In this document: one piece after another, positions 5,325 to 6,078 of the stretch
Numbering within the stretch: the stretch's first letter is position 1
How the letters are laid out: every line of letters starts with the position of its first letter
Source: CAZWHE01 sp964633825
GTDB lineage: Bacteria > Planctomycetota > B15-G4 > CAYZWU01
Direction of reading: 5' to 3'
Assembly (NCBI GenBank): GCA_964633825.1
Contig: CAZWHE010000197.1
Span: 1 to 6,078 of the forward strand
Length of the DNA: 6,078 nt
Made by a program: the position numbers and the translations under genes
Notes under the pieces: model-generated
What the model saw: the letters and a program-made list of their open reading frames with translations, nothing else
Database searches by the model: none
What the model was told of the DNA's origin: nothing

Positions 5325-6078
5325 ATGAAGCGTGCTTCGCCGCGTGCTTCGCCATGAAGGCCGCTATCTTGTCGCAGGCCCGGGAAAGGATCTCCTCATC
5401 GGGCAGGAGCACGATACGGAAGTGGCGCGTTTCCGGCTTCTGGCCGAAACCGTCGCCGTGAACAACAAGGACTCCCGTTTCGCGAATCATTTTCGGCACG
5501 AATGTTTCGTCCTTTTCATCGATGTGAAGCCGCGGAAACGCGTAGAAAGCCGCGTCGGGCCGGACGCACGAAATACCCGGAATCGCGTTCAGCTTCTCAA
5601 CGGCTACGTCGCGGCGGCGGCGGAGCTTTTCGATCATGGAGCCGAGATGGTCCTGCGGTCCTTCGAGAGCGGGCCGAACAGCGTGCTGCATCGGGTTGTT
5701 GGCGCACAGCCTCGCCCGGGTGTATTTCTTGATCGCTTCGCAATAGGGCCCCACGAGCGCGTCGGGCCCCGAGACGATTCCCCACCCGATCCTCCAGCCC
5801 GGCGCGAGGTAGGATTTCGAAATCCCGTTGAACGTGACGAAGGCCACATCGTCGGCCATCGATGCGATCGACACATGCTCATCGTCGTCGAGGAGGATCT
5901 TGTCGTATATCTCGTCGCAGAGGACGACGAGGTTCTTCTCGCGCGCCAGCTCCACGATCCGCTCGAGCGTCTCGCGGCGATAGAGCGATCCCGTCGGGTT
6001 GTTGGGGTTGATGAGAACAACGGCGCGCGTCTTCTCGTTGATCCGGCTCTCCATATCATCGGCGTCGGGCTGCCAGCC
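5323..6078 (-). CDS. PLP-dependent aminotransferase, alanine-aminotransferase-like (C-terminal part)
   Basis: The frame is open to the right edge, so the internal ATG at 6054 is not the start; 251 C-terminal residues are visible of a family usually near 400. It is a fold-type I, class I/II aminotransferase that moves an amino group between an amino acid and a 2-oxo acid, in the cytoplasm. Counting from the window edge: NPNNPTG (24-30) with the cofactor-contacting Asn, DEIYDK (55-60) with the Asp and Tyr that contact the pyridine ring, K88 in GISKSY as the Schiff-base lysine, R96 in GWRIGW contacting phosphate, and R221 in HFRI as the substrate-carboxylate arginine. TFNGISKSY, RLCANNPMQHA and VVHGDGFG with HFR resemble AlaA/AlaT and archaeal alanine aminotransferases, so alanine/pyruvate is the best guess; another amino acid is possible. 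Transcribed towards the shared terminator. Confidence 0.92.
   Translation of the reverse strand, partial: GWQPDADDMESRINEKTRAVVLINPNNPTGSLYRRETLERIVELAREKNLVVLCDEIYDKILLDDDEHVSIASMADDVAFVTFNGISKSYLAPGWRIGWGIVSGPDALVGPYCEAIKKYTRARLCANNPMQHAVRPALEGPQDHLGSMIEKLRRRRDVAVEKLNAIPGISCVRPDAAFYAFPRLHIDEKDETFVPKMIRETGVLVVHGDGFGQKPETRHFRIVLLPDEEILSRACDKIAAFMAKHAAKHAS
5330..5353 (-). repeat. Perfect 12-bp tandem duplication in the aminotransferase tail
   Basis: GCGTGCTTCGCC occurs at 5330-5341 and again at 5342-5353. On the minus strand it encodes the last residues of the aminotransferase, giving the repeated AKHA-AKHA before the final Ser. ATGAAG flanks both sides (5325-5330 and 5354-5359). It is in frame and probably harmless. 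Confidence 0.85.

Overview
The window looks like chromosomal DNA from a Gram-negative bacterium of moderately high GC. The Gram-negative call rests on an outer-membrane beta-barrel protein with a signal peptide and a C-terminal aromatic residue, followed by two lipoproteins. The phylum cannot be fixed from the sequence. The barrel family and the aminotransferase type would fit an anaerobic lineage such as Desulfobacterota or Aminicenantes/Acidobacteriota, but that is a low-confidence impression. No RNA genes, CRISPR arrays, insertion sequences or phage genes are visible.

Layout. (1) Positions 1-370, minus strand: the N-terminal 123 residues of a MinD/ParA-like P-loop ATPase that runs off the left edge. 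(2) 371-589: a divergent intergenic region. (3) 590-2301, plus strand: an ABC-2 type exporter as a two-gene unit, ATPase then six-helix permease, joined by an ATGA overlap. (4) 2302-2430: an AT-rich gap with a weak possible terminator, a 14-bp palindrome next to a TATATA box, and a strong Shine-Dalgarno sequence. (5) 2431-5251, plus strand: a three-gene envelope module of an alginate-export-like 504-aa beta-barrel, a cysteine-rich lipoprotein whose start nearly overlaps the barrel stop, and a lipoprotein with a short FecR-like segment ending in seven glycines, Ser and Cys. The third gene has its own near-consensus promoter. (6) 5252-5324: a small hairpin, then a strong hairpin with A and T tracts that can terminate transcription from both sides. 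(7) 5323-6078, minus strand: the C-terminal 251 residues of an alanine-aminotransferase-like PLP enzyme that runs off the right edge.

How the genes may work together: the ABC pair probably exports or extrudes a small hydrophobic molecule or helps envelope homeostasis. Its link to the barrel module is only same-strand proximity. The barrel and two lipoproteins are all predicted to reach the outer membrane or periplasm and are the part of the window least explained by known systems. The flanking ATPase and aminotransferase face the other way and look unrelated.
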